A stretch of 64,000 bases of DNA from Streptomyces sp. NBC_01707 (GTDB lineage: Bacteria > Actinomycetota > Actinomycetes > Streptomycetales > Streptomycetaceae). The position numbers were made by a program, and so were the translations under genes. Below the pieces are notes generated by a model that saw nothing but the letters and a program-made list of their open reading frames with translations, was not told the origin of the DNA and made no database searches. This document shows, piece after piece, positions 42,431-52,254 of this stretch (the stretch's first letter is position 1; every line of letters begins with the position of its first letter). The stretch is from NCBI RefSeq assembly GCF_041438805.1, contig NZ_CP109190.1, positions 1,426,001 to 1,490,000 of the forward strand. Direction: 5' to 3'.

Positions 42431-42748
42431 CGCGCTGAGCCGGCCGGCACTCCGACGACCGAGCGCTGGCAGCTGATCTGGTCGACACCCGTGCCCGCCT
42501 GGCGGTGGGACCGGATTGTCCTGGGCATCCACACCTCGGACTCAGCCTCGGGCGGCTGGGTCGACCTCTGGTGCAACCGCAGCAGGCGGACGTTCAGCAA
42601 CGGCACCACCCGCTTCACGGGCCGGACCTGGAACACCTACAACGACCCCAAGTGGGGCGTCTACGACCGCGACACTCCCGGACATGCCGCGACCAACCGC
42701 ATCGACGCCCCGAAGGTCGGTACCACCTACGACGACGTCGTCCGGTGA
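42431..42748 (+). pseudogene. 3' fragment of a second lyase-like gene
   Basis: An open frame without a proper start begins after the preceding stop and reads ERWQLIWSTPVPAW, RWDRIVLGIHTSDSASGGWV, DLWCNRSRRTFSNGT, DPKWGVYDRD, IDAPKVGTTYDDVVR, stop at 42748. This is the C-terminal ~100 residues of the heparin-lyase-I/PL20-like fold, from a different subfamily than the preceding fragment. It is in the same frame as that fragment, separated by one TAA. Confidence 0.7.
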
Positions 42749-42867
42749 CGGGCGTCCAGAGCCTGTCTGGAGTTGTGATCACGTGGCGGGAAAAAGGGGT
42801 GGGCGGGATCGCGGCCGGGCTGCTAGCTTGCAGTCGACCGAGACACCGTCCCGAGGAGGTGAGACCC

Positions 42868-42921
42868 ATGAACGCTGTATTCATGTGGGTGCTCCCCCTC
42901 TCGTCACGGTCAGGCGATTGA
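42868..42921 (+). CDS. Putative 17-residue leader peptide
   Basis: ATG to TGA encoding MNAVFMWVLPLSSRSGD, with a strong GAGGAGGTG 6 nt before the ATG. The start codon lies in a small inverted repeat (CATGAA, 7 nt, TTCATG; 42867-42885). A 10-bp hairpin follows the stop by 13 nt and ends directly before the ribosome binding site of the hydrolase gene. The arrangement of strong RBS, tiny frame and hairpin touching the next RBS is that of translational attenuators. Translation is inferred. Confidence 0.5.
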   Translation: MNAVFMWVLPLSSRSGD

Positions 42922-42934
42922 CGCAGGTGTCGCC

Positions 42935-42962
42935 GGGAGTGCCTCGATAACAAGGCACTCCC
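42935..42962 (+). promoter_or_regulatory. Leader hairpin next to the hydrolase ribosome binding site
   Basis: A perfect 10-bp stem GGGAGTGCCT / AGGCACTCCC with loop CGATAACA. The GAAAGG of the hydrolase gene begins at the next base (42963). There is no T-run, so it is more likely a translational control element than a terminator. Confidence 0.55.
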
Positions 42963-42976
42963 GAAAGGCAACACCT

Positions 42977-43744
42977 ATGCACTCTCTGCAGTTCACCGCC
43001 GAGTCGGCATCGAACGGCATGCTCGAACGCGCGTTCACTGTGGGCGGCGTCCCCGGCGTCCTCTGGTCGCCGGCCTCCGACGCGGCCGTTCGCGCGCCCC
43101 TGATCCTGATGGCCCACGGCGGCGGCAATCACAAGAAGCACCCGGCGATGTCCGGCCGCGCCCAGCGCCTCGTGACCGCCTGCGGCCTCCATGTCGCCGT
43201 CATCGACGCGCCCGGTCACGGCGACCGGCCGCGCACGACGCACGACGAGGCGGAAATCGCCGAGCTGTTCCGGGCGAGGGCGGCGGGCGAGCCGGAAGGG
43301 CCGATCGTCGTGCGCTACAACGACTACCTGGCAGAGCTCGCCGTGCCCGAGTACCAGGCGACCCTGGATGCCCTCCAGGGACTCCCGGAGATCGGCACCG
43401 ACGGGCCGGTCGGCTTTTGGGGCATCAACATGGGCACCGCGATCGGCATACCGTTCGTGGCGATCGAACCCAGGATCACGGCCGCGGTCTTCGGTCAGCA
43501 CTGGCCCGATGTCCTGGCCGAGAAGGCGAAGCGGATCACCATCCCGATCGAGTTCGACATGCAGTGGGATGACGAGCACATCTCGCGCGAGGAGGGTCTC
43601 GCGCTGTTTGACGCCTTCGCCTCGAAGGAGAAGTCGTTGCACGTGAACTCGGGCAAGCACAAGGAGCTGCCGCGGTTCGAGGTCGACAGCGCGGTCCGCT
43701 TCTTCGCCCGGCACCTCGGCGGAGCAGTCACCGCGTCGGCATGA
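42977..43744 (+). CDS. Alpha/beta hydrolase (dienelactone-hydrolase-like) with serine nucleophile replaced by Asn
   Basis: 255 residues, ATG preceded by GAAAGG. The oxyanion segment LILMAHGGGNHKKHP and IDAPGHGDRPRT place it in the dienelactone-hydrolase-like branch. The late His is in SGKHKELPRF. The nucleophile elbow reads GFWGINMGTAIG where the family has G-x-S-x-G: the Ser position is Asn (codon AAC, one transition from AGC). As read, the protein should not form an acyl-enzyme. It could be a non-catalytic binder, have altered chemistry, or be losing function. Preceded by a putative leader peptide and hairpin, and surrounded by gene remnants. Confidence 0.82.
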   Translation: MHSLQFTAESASNGMLERAFTVGGVPGVLWSPASDAAVRAPLILMAHGGGNHKKHPAMSGRAQRLVTACGLHVAVIDAPGHGDRPRTTHDEAEIAELFRARAAGEPEGPIVVRYNDYLAELAVPEYQATLDALQGLPEIGTDGPVGFWGINMGTAIGIPFVAIEPRITAAVFGQHWPDVLAEKAKRITIPIEFDMQWDDEHISREEGLALFDAFASKEKSLHVNSGKHKELPRFEVDSAVRFFARHLGGAVTASA

Positions 43745-43970
43745 CCTGAGCGGTTGCGGCGTCCGGCTTGCCGGCCGGGCGCCGCAACCGCGGGCCCGGG
43801 TTGAGGCTGCGCATCCAGATGATGGATCCGCGCAGTCGGAGCCCCGCCATCTGCTTTGCGGGCGTCTTGTCGTGGGGCGTGGCCAGGCCTCGCCATGCCC
43901 GGATCACCTTGATGCGGCGCTCCACCGTGTTGCGCTCCTTGTACCGCTCGGCGTCATAGGCCATCGGTCG
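43728..43970 (-). pseudogene. C-terminal remnant of an IS5-family transposase
   Basis: Reading leftward: GGRPMAYDAERYKERNTVER, RIKVIRAWRGLATPHDKTPA, AGLRLRGSIIWMRSL, then a frayed tail to a stop at 43728. The Y-K-x-R-N-x-V-E-R block followed by WRGLA and the D-K motif is the conserved C-terminal DDE region of IS5/IS427-type transposases. The N-terminal two thirds and both inverted repeats are missing. The stop overlaps the hydrolase stop on the other strand. A relic of past insertion in the graveyard region. Confidence 0.75.
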
Positions 43971-44162
43971 ACCGCCGGGCGCAGGGCGAGATCGGTCCAG
44001 ACCTCGATCAGCGGCGCGCGGCCGGAGCACTGCGGTTGCGGCCCTGTCGTCCAAGCCGAGGTGGTGTGAAAATCCACGCGGATGCCAGGGCCTTCCATGC
44101 TGCCGCCAAGTGCAGGATGTGGACCCGCGCATTCTGCCGAGCTGAACCACGGGAGTCGGTCC

Positions 44163-44978
44163 TCAGATCCGGCTGCCGGAGGCGGTGTCCGAGGACAGCC
44201 GTTGGGCGAGGTAGATCGGTATGACGGACAACAGGACGAGTACGGCGGCGACGACGTTGACGACAGGGGCCTGTTGAGGACGGGCCATGTTGGCGAAGAT
44301 CCAGACGGGGAGGGTCTGTACGCCGGGCCCGGCGGTGAAGGTCGTCACCACGATCTCGTCGAAGGACAGGGCGAAGGCGAGAAGTCCGCCCGCTACCAGC
44401 GCGGAACGCACCAGCGGGAAGGTGATGTCGACGAACGTACGGAAGGTGTGGGCCCCGAGGTCCATGGCTGCCTCTTCGTACGAGCCGGGCATCCGGCGCA
44501 GCCGAGCGATCACGTTGTTGAAGACGACCACGATGCAGAAGGTGGCGTGGCCGACGACCACCGTGAACATTCCGAGGCCCACTCCGAGCGGTTCGAGGAC
44601 CGTGCGGAAGGCGGTGTTGAGCGCGACACCGGTGACGATCCCCGGCAGTGCGATCGGCAGGACGACCACGAAGGAGATGGCCTCGCGTCCGAAGAACTTG
44701 TAGCGCTGGCAGGCGAAGGCGATGAGCGTGCCGAGGACCAGGGCGATCGCGGTCGCGCCGAGCCCGGCCCTGACCGAGGTCCACAGTGCGTCGCGGGCGC
44801 CTGAGCTGTGCCAGGCGGCTACCCACCAGTCGAAGGTGAGACCGGGGGGCGGCCAGCCCGAACTGCGGTCCGGGTTCAGGGAGTTGACGAGCACCAGGAG
44901 CAGCGGGACGTAGATCACCGCGAAGCCGAGCCCGGCGGCGATGCGCAGTGTGACGCGCGCGGGGCGGGAGAGATTCAT
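44163..44978 (-). CDS. potC: ABC permease, PotC type
   Basis: 271 residues from the ATG at 44978. Six hydrophobic segments. The EAA motif SYEEAAMDLGAHTFRTFVD followed by ITFPLVRSALVAG is typical of PotC-family permeases, as is FALSFDEIVVTTFTAGPG. Last gene of a four-gene operon (ATPase, binding protein, PotB, PotC). Polyamines, GABA or related amino compounds are the usual substrates of this subfamily. Confidence 0.9.
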   Translation of the reverse strand: MNLSRPARVTLRIAAGLGFAVIYVPLLLVLVNSLNPDRSSGWPPPGLTFDWWVAAWHSSGARDALWTSVRAGLGATAIALVLGTLIAFACQRYKFFGREAISFVVVLPIALPGIVTGVALNTAFRTVLEPLGVGLGMFTVVVGHATFCIVVVFNNVIARLRRMPGSYEEAAMDLGAHTFRTFVDITFPLVRSALVAGGLLAFALSFDEIVVTTFTAGPGVQTLPVWIFANMARPQQAPVVNVVAAVLVLLSVIPIYLAQRLSSDTASGSRI

Positions 44979-45021
44979 CGGGGGCCTTCGCTGTGCGTGA
45001 TACGGAGGTGAAGGAGAGGGG

Positions 45022-45906
45022 TCAGAGACTGCTGAGGGCTCCGGTTCGGCGCACCGCGAGCAGATAGAGCACGATGACCACGACGGGCACGGTGCCGAGC
45101 GCGGCGGCCAACGGCAGGTCCAGGGTGATATTGGAGTAGATGAGGTTGCCGATGAGCTGCGTCTTTCCGCCGACGATCTGTACGGCGATGTAGTCACCGA
45201 GACTGAGCGAGAAGGTGAAGACCGAGCCGGCCGCGATGGACGGAAGGATCATCGGCAGCACCACGGAGCGGAAGGTCCGGCCGGTGCGGGCGCCGAGGTC
45301 TGCGGAGGCGTCCAGGAGGCTGGCCGGGAGCTGCTCGAGTCCGGCGTGGATCGGCAGGATCATGTACGGCAGCCACAGATAGGTCAGCACCAGGACGGTC
45401 GCGGTCAGCCCGTAGCCGGGGCCTTCGAGTCCCAGTGGTTTCAGCACCCAGTCCAGCAGACCGCCCTGCGCGAGGATGAGCCGCCAGGCGTACGCCTTGA
45501 CCAGATAGCTGGCCCACAGCGGAGTGAGGATCGCCACGACGAGGAGCGGCCGCCGCTTGGGATTCGCGATCCGGGCTGTGTAGAAGGCGATCGGGAAGCC
45601 GATCAGTACACACAGCGCGGTGACCGCAAGGGCCACGCCGATGCTGCGCAGGGCGACCTGACGGTAGACGTCGGTGGTGAACAGCGCAGTGAAGTTGTCC
45701 ACGTTCCAGATCTTCACCACGTTGGAGGTGAAGGAGTCCGTGGTCCAGAACGCGGAGAGGAACAGCACGGTGAGCGAGCCGAGGTAGGCCAGGGCGAGCC
45801 AGGCCAGCGGTGCGGAGAGCAGCAGGGACAGCTGCAGCCGGGGACGGCGGTGCAGGGTCCCGGCGAGCCGCCGGACGGGTCCGGCGGCAGGCGCGGTGGT
45901 GGTCAT
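45022..45906 (-). CDS. potB: ABC permease, PotB type
   Basis: 294 residues. Six membrane segments, starting LQLSLLLSAPLAWLALAYLG. The EAA motif is LLDASADLGARTGRTFRSVV followed by LPMILPSIAAGSVFTFSLSL. The start lies 13 nt after the binding-protein stop, with GAGG at the junction. Forms the channel with the PotC-type permease. Confidence 0.9.
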   Translation of the reverse strand: MTTTAPAAGPVRRLAGTLHRRPRLQLSLLLSAPLAWLALAYLGSLTVLFLSAFWTTDSFTSNVVKIWNVDNFTALFTTDVYRQVALRSIGVALAVTALCVLIGFPIAFYTARIANPKRRPLLVVAILTPLWASYLVKAYAWRLILAQGGLLDWVLKPLGLEGPGYGLTATVLVLTYLWLPYMILPIHAGLEQLPASLLDASADLGARTGRTFRSVVLPMILPSIAAGSVFTFSLSLGDYIAVQIVGGKTQLIGNLIYSNITLDLPLAAALGTVPVVVIVLYLLAVRRTGALSSL

Positions 45907-45919
45907 GGACGGGTGACCC

Positions 45920-47122
45920 TCAGCCCTTGATCTCGGTCCAGGCCTGGACCCACTTGGTGTAGGGCACGCACTTGGTGTCCGTACGTCCGTCCACGCACTG
46001 CGCGATGGGCGTGGTCCAGAAGTGGACGTCCTTCCAGTACGACTCGTCGGCGGCGTGGTAGGTGGTGCAGTGGTTCTTGTCCGCGGTCAGTGTGCAGGCC
46101 TTCGCGTTGGACGGGGCCTCACCGAAGTACTCGGCGACCTGGGCGTTCACCTTCGGCGAGACGATCCAGTTCATCCAGCTGTAGGCGCAGTTGGGGTGCT
46201 TGGCCTTGGCGGAGATCATCCAGGTGTCGGACCAGCCGGTGGCGCCTTCCTTGGGAAGGACAGCCTTGACCGGGACCTTCTCGGCCTGGGCGGTGTTCAG
46301 GATCACCTGCCAGCTCGTGCCGACCACCGAGTCGCCGCTCTTGAAGGCGGAGACCTCCTTCAGGTAGTCGCTCCAGTACTCACCGACGTTGGTGTTCTGC
46401 TCCTTGAGCAGGTCGACGGCCGCGTCGAACTGCTTCTGGTCCAGGGCGTAGGGGTCCTTGATGCCGAGGGACGGCTCGGTCTTCATCAGGTACAGGGCGG
46501 CGTCCGCGATGTAGATCGGCGAGTCGTACGCCGTGACCTTCCCCTTGTACGCCGAGGACTTGTCGAAGACAGCGGACCAGGAGTCGGGCGCCGGGGAGAC
46601 CTTCTTCGTGTTGTACATCAGCAAGTTGGCGCCGCGGCCGTGCGGGATACCGTACGAGACACCCTTGACCGAGTTCCACTGCTGGTCCTTCAGCCCGGAG
46701 AAGACGTCCTTGTAGTTGGGCACCAAATCGGTGTTGACGGGCGCGGCGTCGCCGGAGGCGATCAGTCGCAGCGCCGCGTCGCCGGAGGCGGAGACCGCGT
46801 CGTACTGGCCGGTCTTCATCAGGCTGACCATCTCGTCGGAGGTGCCCGCGGTCTTGGTGTTGACCTGACAGCCGGTCTGCTTCTCGAAGTCGGTGACCCA
46901 GTCGACCTTCGGGTCGTTGGAGCCGTCCTCGGCGTACCCGGCCCACGCGATCAGGTTCACCTGGCCCTCGGTCTTGCCGAGGGTCTTCTGCGCGGAGAGC
47001 TTGGGCGGGGTGAAGTCACTGCCGCCGGGCGACGTGGCGGCCGTGTCCGAGGAGCCGCAGGCGGTGGCGAGGAGCAGGGCGCCGAGCGCTGCCGCTGCTC
47101 GGGACGTTCGGTTCAGACGCAC
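45920..47122 (-). CDS. potD: PotD/PotF-type substrate-binding lipoprotein
   Basis: About 400 residues from a GTG at 47122 with GGAG upstream. The lipoprotein signal ends LLLATAC. The mature protein is a two-domain binding protein of the spermidine/putrescine group: VNLIAWAGYAEDG (cf. W-x-x-Y in PotD), ASGDAALRLIASGDAAPVNT, and a terminal block with WMNWIVSPKVNAQVAEYFGE. Acts outside the membrane for the PotABC-type transporter encoded on both sides. The exact ligand is not readable. Confidence 0.9.
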   Translation of the reverse strand: MRLNRTSRAAAALGALLLATACGSSDTAATSPGGSDFTPPKLSAQKTLGKTEGQVNLIAWAGYAEDGSNDPKVDWVTDFEKQTGCQVNTKTAGTSDEMVSLMKTGQYDAVSASGDAALRLIASGDAAPVNTDLVPNYKDVFSGLKDQQWNSVKGVSYGIPHGRGANLLMYNTKKVSPAPDSWSAVFDKSSAYKGKVTAYDSPIYIADAALYLMKTEPSLGIKDPYALDQKQFDAAVDLLKEQNTNVGEYWSDYLKEVSAFKSGDSVVGTSWQVILNTAQAEKVPVKAVLPKEGATGWSDTWMISAKAKHPNCAYSWMNWIVSPKVNAQVAEYFGEAPSNAKACTLTADKNHCTTYHAADESYWKDVHFWTTPIAQCVDGRTDTKCVPYTKWVQAWTEIKG

Positions 47123-47175
47123 AGAGTTCTCCACGGGAGGGAAGGGGCGGGGACGGGTCGTGCGGGTGTGTGCGT

Positions 47176-48213
<1,038 letters not shown>

Positions 48214-48316
48214 GGGGGGAACCTTTCTGGTGCTGTCGGGAGTTGGCCGTAAACATATGAAGTCATAGTTCTAATTTCAAGGCCCCGCTAAGGTAAAAGC
48301 CTGGTCAACTGGCAAG

Positions 48317-49144
48317 GTGGTGTTCGTGAATCGAGACAGACCCGGCGCCCGCAGAGTCGTCTTCACGCCCGTCGACACCCTGGCCCGCGTGGATGCCGTC
48401 GTGCGGCGGCTCGGTGACGCCATCGACCTCGGACTTCTCGCCGACGGCGAGCAGCTGCCCGGCGAGACCGATCTCGCCGGGCAGCTCGGCGTCTCCACCG
48501 TGACCCTGCGGGAAGCCCTGATGGCGCTGCGGCAAAGAGGCCTGGTCACCACCCGCAGGGGCCGAGGCGGAGGCAGCTTCGTCACCGTGCCCGACGGTCC
48601 TGCGGAGGACCGGCTCCTCGCCCGCCTCTCCGACTGGAGCACCGAGGAACTCCGCGATCTCGCCGACCACTGGGCAGCCGTCTCGGGAGCCGCCGCGCGA
48701 CTCGCGGCCCAGCGCACCGAACCTGAGGATCTGCAGCAACTGCAGAGATCCCTGGGAGAGTTGGTGGAAGCCAAGGACTCGGGGGCGCGCAGCCGCATCT
48801 TCGGGCGCTTCCATGTCGAGCTGGCCGCCGCCGCCCAGTCCGCCCGGCTGACCAGGGAAGAGGTCACTCTCCAGACCGAAGTCGGGGCACTTCTGCGCCT
48901 CGTACTCTGCGAGGACGGGCACCTCGAGGAGACAGCGGATCGTCACCACGCCGTGATCTCAGCCGTGCATGATGGGGCGGACGACCGTGCCAGGGCCCTG
49001 GCCGAACAATGCGTGCAGGCCTCCATGGCGCGCCTGATCGAACTCCGACTCGGCTCGGCCGACAGTGCGCGCGGTCCCCGTCCGAAGGAGGGCCCCGATG
49101 GGCAGCATTCCCCATCTCGCAACCGCCGGACCGGCGGTACTTGA
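48317..49144 (+). CDS. GntR/FCD-type transcriptional regulator
   Basis: 275 residues from a GTG at 48317; a GTG at 48326 with AAGGTGG upstream is equally good. The N-terminal winged helix reads LADGEQLPGETDLAGQLGVS followed by TVTLREALMALRQRGLVTTR. The C-terminal FCD helical bundle (~110-250) includes RSRIFGRFHVELAAAAQSAR and ADRHHAVISAV, whose conserved Asp and His residues usually hold a metal that binds carboxylate ligands. Divergent from the PotABCD-type operon, so probably its repressor. The last ~45 nt overlap the next gene. Confidence 0.88.
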   Translation: MVFVNRDRPGARRVVFTPVDTLARVDAVVRRLGDAIDLGLLADGEQLPGETDLAGQLGVSTVTLREALMALRQRGLVTTRRGRGGGSFVTVPDGPAEDRLLARLSDWSTEELRDLADHWAAVSGAAARLAAQRTEPEDLQQLQRSLGELVEAKDSGARSRIFGRFHVELAAAAQSARLTREEVTLQTEVGALLRLVLCEDGHLEETADRHHAVISAVHDGADDRARALAEQCVQASMARLIELRLGSADSARGPRPKEGPDGQHSPSRNRRTGGT

Positions 49145-49889
49145 CGAGTCGGCGGTCGCCGACGCGGCCGCCCGCGTCCAAGACGCGCTCGAAGGAGTCT
49201 TCGACGCTGTGGGCAGGACCGCCACGGACACGGAGGCGGTGCTCGCCTCGGCCGTCGAGGACGGCCGTCGGCCGGTCTCGGCCGATCTGGCCGCGCTCCG
49301 TCCCGGCCTGCGCGCCTGTCTCGCCCAGTACGACCTGGTCTCGGGGATCGGCTTCGTGGCGGCGCCAGGACTGCTCGACGACGTACCGGCGTGGCTCGAA
49401 TGGTGGCAGACCACCGTGGACGGTGCCGTGCATCCGCTGGTGCTCGACCTGGACCCGGAGCACTCGGCGTACTCCGACTACACCCACTGGGACTGGTTCG
49501 CCCTGCCGCGCGACACCGGACAGCGGGCGGTCGCGGGACCGTACGTCGACTACCTCTGCTCCGACGAGTACAGCCTCACCCTCTCCTCACCGGTGACGAT
49601 CGGAGGACGCTTCATGGGAGTGGCCGCCGCCGACGTCTACCTGCGGCGCTTCGAAGCCGTCGTCATGCCCCTGCTCCAACGCCTGCCGGGACCCGCCCGC
49701 CTGGTCAACGCGCGCGGCCGGGTCGCCGCCTCCACCGACCCCCACCACCTGGTCGGATCGCTCACCAAGGGCCCGGACTTCGCGGCGGTACTGGCGGGAT
49801 CGGCCGACGGCGCCGAACACGGAGGGCTGCAACTGCGCCCCTGTCACGGCGTCCCCCTGATCCTGATGACGACGGCGCCCCCGGCATGA
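49098..49889 (+). CDS. Soluble Cache-domain protein coupled to the GntR regulator
   Basis: 263 residues. The ATG at 49098 follows AAGGAGG and lies inside the GntR gene in another frame, a 47-nt overlap. The sequence has a Cache/PAS-like sensor fold: long N-terminal helix (VADAAARVQDALEGVFDAVG), then SGIGFVAAPGLL, WWQTTVDG, DYTHWDWFALPRDTG, GPYVDYLCSDEYSLTLSSPV and GRFMGVAAADVYLRRFE. There is no signal peptide or membrane segment and no output domain, which is unusual because Cache domains are mostly extracellular parts of receptors. It may bind the importer substrate in the cytosol and modulate the regulator. Confidence 0.8.
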   Translation: MGSIPHLATAGPAVLDESAVADAAARVQDALEGVFDAVGRTATDTEAVLASAVEDGRRPVSADLAALRPGLRACLAQYDLVSGIGFVAAPGLLDDVPAWLEWWQTTVDGAVHPLVLDLDPEHSAYSDYTHWDWFALPRDTGQRAVAGPYVDYLCSDEYSLTLSSPVTIGGRFMGVAAADVYLRRFEAVVMPLLQRLPGPARLVNARGRVAASTDPHHLVGSLTKGPDFAAVLAGSADGAEHGGLQLRPCHGVPLILMTTAPPA

Positions 49890-49997
49890 GGCCGGCCCCC
49901 CGCCTCGTCGCCGGGCGACATCTGCGACGGGTGCGGTCGACCGCTGCCGGAGCCGCGTGGGCGGTCACCGGCCCGCTCCTCCCCCGCCGCTGAGCGG

Positions 49998-52121
49998 TCA
50001 GGGAACCCGGATCAGATGCACCGCCGCGCTCGCCCAGTCACCCGGCGGAAGCTCGGGCTGCATCCCGTACTCCTGGAGCACCGTCGCGGAGTGGACCGTA
50101 CCGGTGCGGGCGTCACGGTAGCGGGCGGTGGGATCGAGGCCGGCCAGCCGGAGCGGAAGTGACGGCCTGCCATGTGGTGATGTCCGCTGCCAGACGAGCA
50201 GGAGCGTCTCGCCGCCGTCGGCGGCGAGGTACTGCGTCGCGGCCGGTCCGCCGTCGACCGGGGCTCGCAACCGGTGCTGTGTGCCGTGCTGCACGAGGTG
50301 ACGTACCCGCTTGTACTCGGCGACCAGGCCCGCGCCCTCGGCCAGTTCGGCGTCGGACCAGTGGGAGAGGTCGCCGCCGATCCCCAGGACCCCGGCCATC
50401 GCCACATGGAAGCGGAAGCGCAGGGGGACGGAACGGCTGGTGAGCTGGTTGGGCACATCGGTCACCCAGGCGGCCATGGTCCGTGCCGGGTAGATCTGAC
50501 CGTATCCGTGCTGGATGGCGACGCGGTCCGCGGCGTCGGTGTTGTCCGAGGGCCATGCCTGATCGGTGCGGGACAGGATGCCCAGGTCCACCCGCCCTCC
50601 GCCGCCGGAGCACGCCTCGATGCGGAGGTGGGGATGATCGGCGCGGAGCCGGTCGACGACGTCGTAGAGGTGGTGGACGTACGTCGTCCACACCTCGTCG
50701 GCCCCCTCCGCCCGGTCCGGCCAGCCGGCTTCGCTGATCGCGCGGTTCATGTCCCACTTCAGGAAGTCGATGCCGTGGTCGCCGACCAGCCGGGTGAGCC
50801 ATCCGTACGCCCACTCGGCGACGTCGCGACGGGCGAAGTTGAGGACCAGCTGGTTGCGCAGCTCGGTACGGGTGCGGTGGGGGAAGTGAAGCACCCAGTC
50901 CGGGTGCTTGCGATAGAGGTCGCTGTCCGGACTGACCATCTCCGGCTCCACCCAGAGGCCGAAACGCATGCCGAGCCGGTGCACCTCCTCGGCCAGGGGC
51001 GCCAGTCCTCCGGGAAAACGGTCCGGGGCCGGTGCCCAGTCACCGAGTCCGGCCTCTTCGCTGCGGCGCGCCCCGAACCATCCGTCGTCCATGACGTAGA
51101 GCTCCACGCCGAGCGCCGCCGCCCGCGCGGCCAGCGCCTTCTGACCCGCTTCATCGACGTCGAAGCCGGTTGCTTCCCAGGAGTTGTAGAGGACCGGCCG
51201 GATCTCCTGAGGGTGTGGCAGTACGTGGGCGAGGGTGTACGCGTGCCAGGCTCGGCTCGCCGCACCGAAGCCGCCCTCGCAGTAGAGGCCGGCGTGGACC
51301 GGGGTGGTGTACTCCTGACCGGGGCCCAGCGGGAGGGACGGCCCTTCGTGGCCCGCGCCGGCGGTGAAGCCCGCACGGCCGTCGGGGGTGCGCTGCACGG
51401 TGATGCGCCAACTGCCGCTCCAGGCCAGCGCCGCGCTCCACACCTGACCGTGGTTCTCGGTCGCGTCGCCCGCGTCGAGCATCACCCAGGGGTTCGCGTG
51501 GTGACTGGTGATACCTCGTCTGCTCGTGAGGACCGTTTCACCGAACGGCAGGGTGTCCCGCCGCAGTTGAGTCTCGGACGACCACTGGCCGGTGACATGG
51601 CTCAGCCGGTAGTCCTCCCGGAACGGCAGGGTCCATGCGGCGGAGTCCGCGCGCTGGAGTGCGACGGGGGCGTCGCCGTCGTTGCGCAGCACGGTCCAGC
51701 GTTCGATGACGTCGCTGTCGTCGTGGACCCTGTAGTGGAGTGCCACCCGAAGGGGGTGGAGGCGGTCGCGGAAGTCCAGGACCAGCTCGGCCGAGCCCGG
51801 TACCGGCTCGTGGACGCGGTGCCCGGTGGCCTGCCATTCGAAGGCGCGGGTGCCATCGGCGAAGCGCACCTGCAGCGAAGGCGGTCCGTACCGCGGTCCG
51901 CCGTCCACGGGCAGTTCGTCACCGACGGACGGCCGTCCCTCGAAGCTGCTGGGCGGGGGCGCCGGCTCAGTGACGAACTCCTGGACCTCCTCGAGCGTCA
52001 GCGCGGGTCCCCACGCAAGGTGGCACGGCGCTCCCGTCGCATCGATCCGTAGCGCGTACGAGGTACGCGGGGTGGAGAGCAGCCAGACCCCGGTGTCGGA
52101 GGCGAAGGCGATCACAGGCAT
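49998..52121 (-). CDS. Cytoplasmic GH36 alpha-galactosidase
   Basis: 707 residues, no signal peptide; ATG after GAGGATCA. An N-terminal beta-supersandwich (~1-290), a TIM barrel (~300-600) and a C-terminal sheet give the usual GH36 length. Key motifs: NSWEATGFDVDE, YVMDDGWFGAR, FGLWVEPEMV, DFLKWDMNR with nucleophile Asp ~457, EACSGGGGRVDLG, and SDNTD with acid/base Asp ~526. Hydrolyses imported alpha-galactosides. Divergent from the ROK regulator gene, whose upstream region holds an inverted-repeat operator. Confidence 0.95.
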   Translation of the reverse strand: MPVIAFASDTGVWLLSTPRTSYALRIDATGAPCHLAWGPALTLEEVQEFVTEPAPPPSSFEGRPSVGDELPVDGGPRYGPPSLQVRFADGTRAFEWQATGHRVHEPVPGSAELVLDFRDRLHPLRVALHYRVHDDSDVIERWTVLRNDGDAPVALQRADSAAWTLPFREDYRLSHVTGQWSSETQLRRDTLPFGETVLTSRRGITSHHANPWVMLDAGDATENHGQVWSAALAWSGSWRITVQRTPDGRAGFTAGAGHEGPSLPLGPGQEYTTPVHAGLYCEGGFGAASRAWHAYTLAHVLPHPQEIRPVLYNSWEATGFDVDEAGQKALAARAAALGVELYVMDDGWFGARRSEEAGLGDWAPAPDRFPGGLAPLAEEVHRLGMRFGLWVEPEMVSPDSDLYRKHPDWVLHFPHRTRTELRNQLVLNFARRDVAEWAYGWLTRLVGDHGIDFLKWDMNRAISEAGWPDRAEGADEVWTTYVHHLYDVVDRLRADHPHLRIEACSGGGGRVDLGILSRTDQAWPSDNTDAADRVAIQHGYGQIYPARTMAAWVTDVPNQLTSRSVPLRFRFHVAMAGVLGIGGDLSHWSDAELAEGAGLVAEYKRVRHLVQHGTQHRLRAPVDGGPAATQYLAADGGETLLLVWQRTSPHGRPSLPLRLAGLDPTARYRDARTGTVHSATVLQEYGMQPELPPGDWASAAVHLIRVP

Positions 52122-52254
52122 TGATCCTCACGTTCAGGTTGCGCCACGAAGGCAGTCGGCAGCCAACTGTGCCTTTGATCAGCTGTCAACCCCTTGGGCC
52201 AGTATGGGATTTGCATGCTTCTTCCACGCTGAGTTGAGATTTCTAAAGAGCCTG

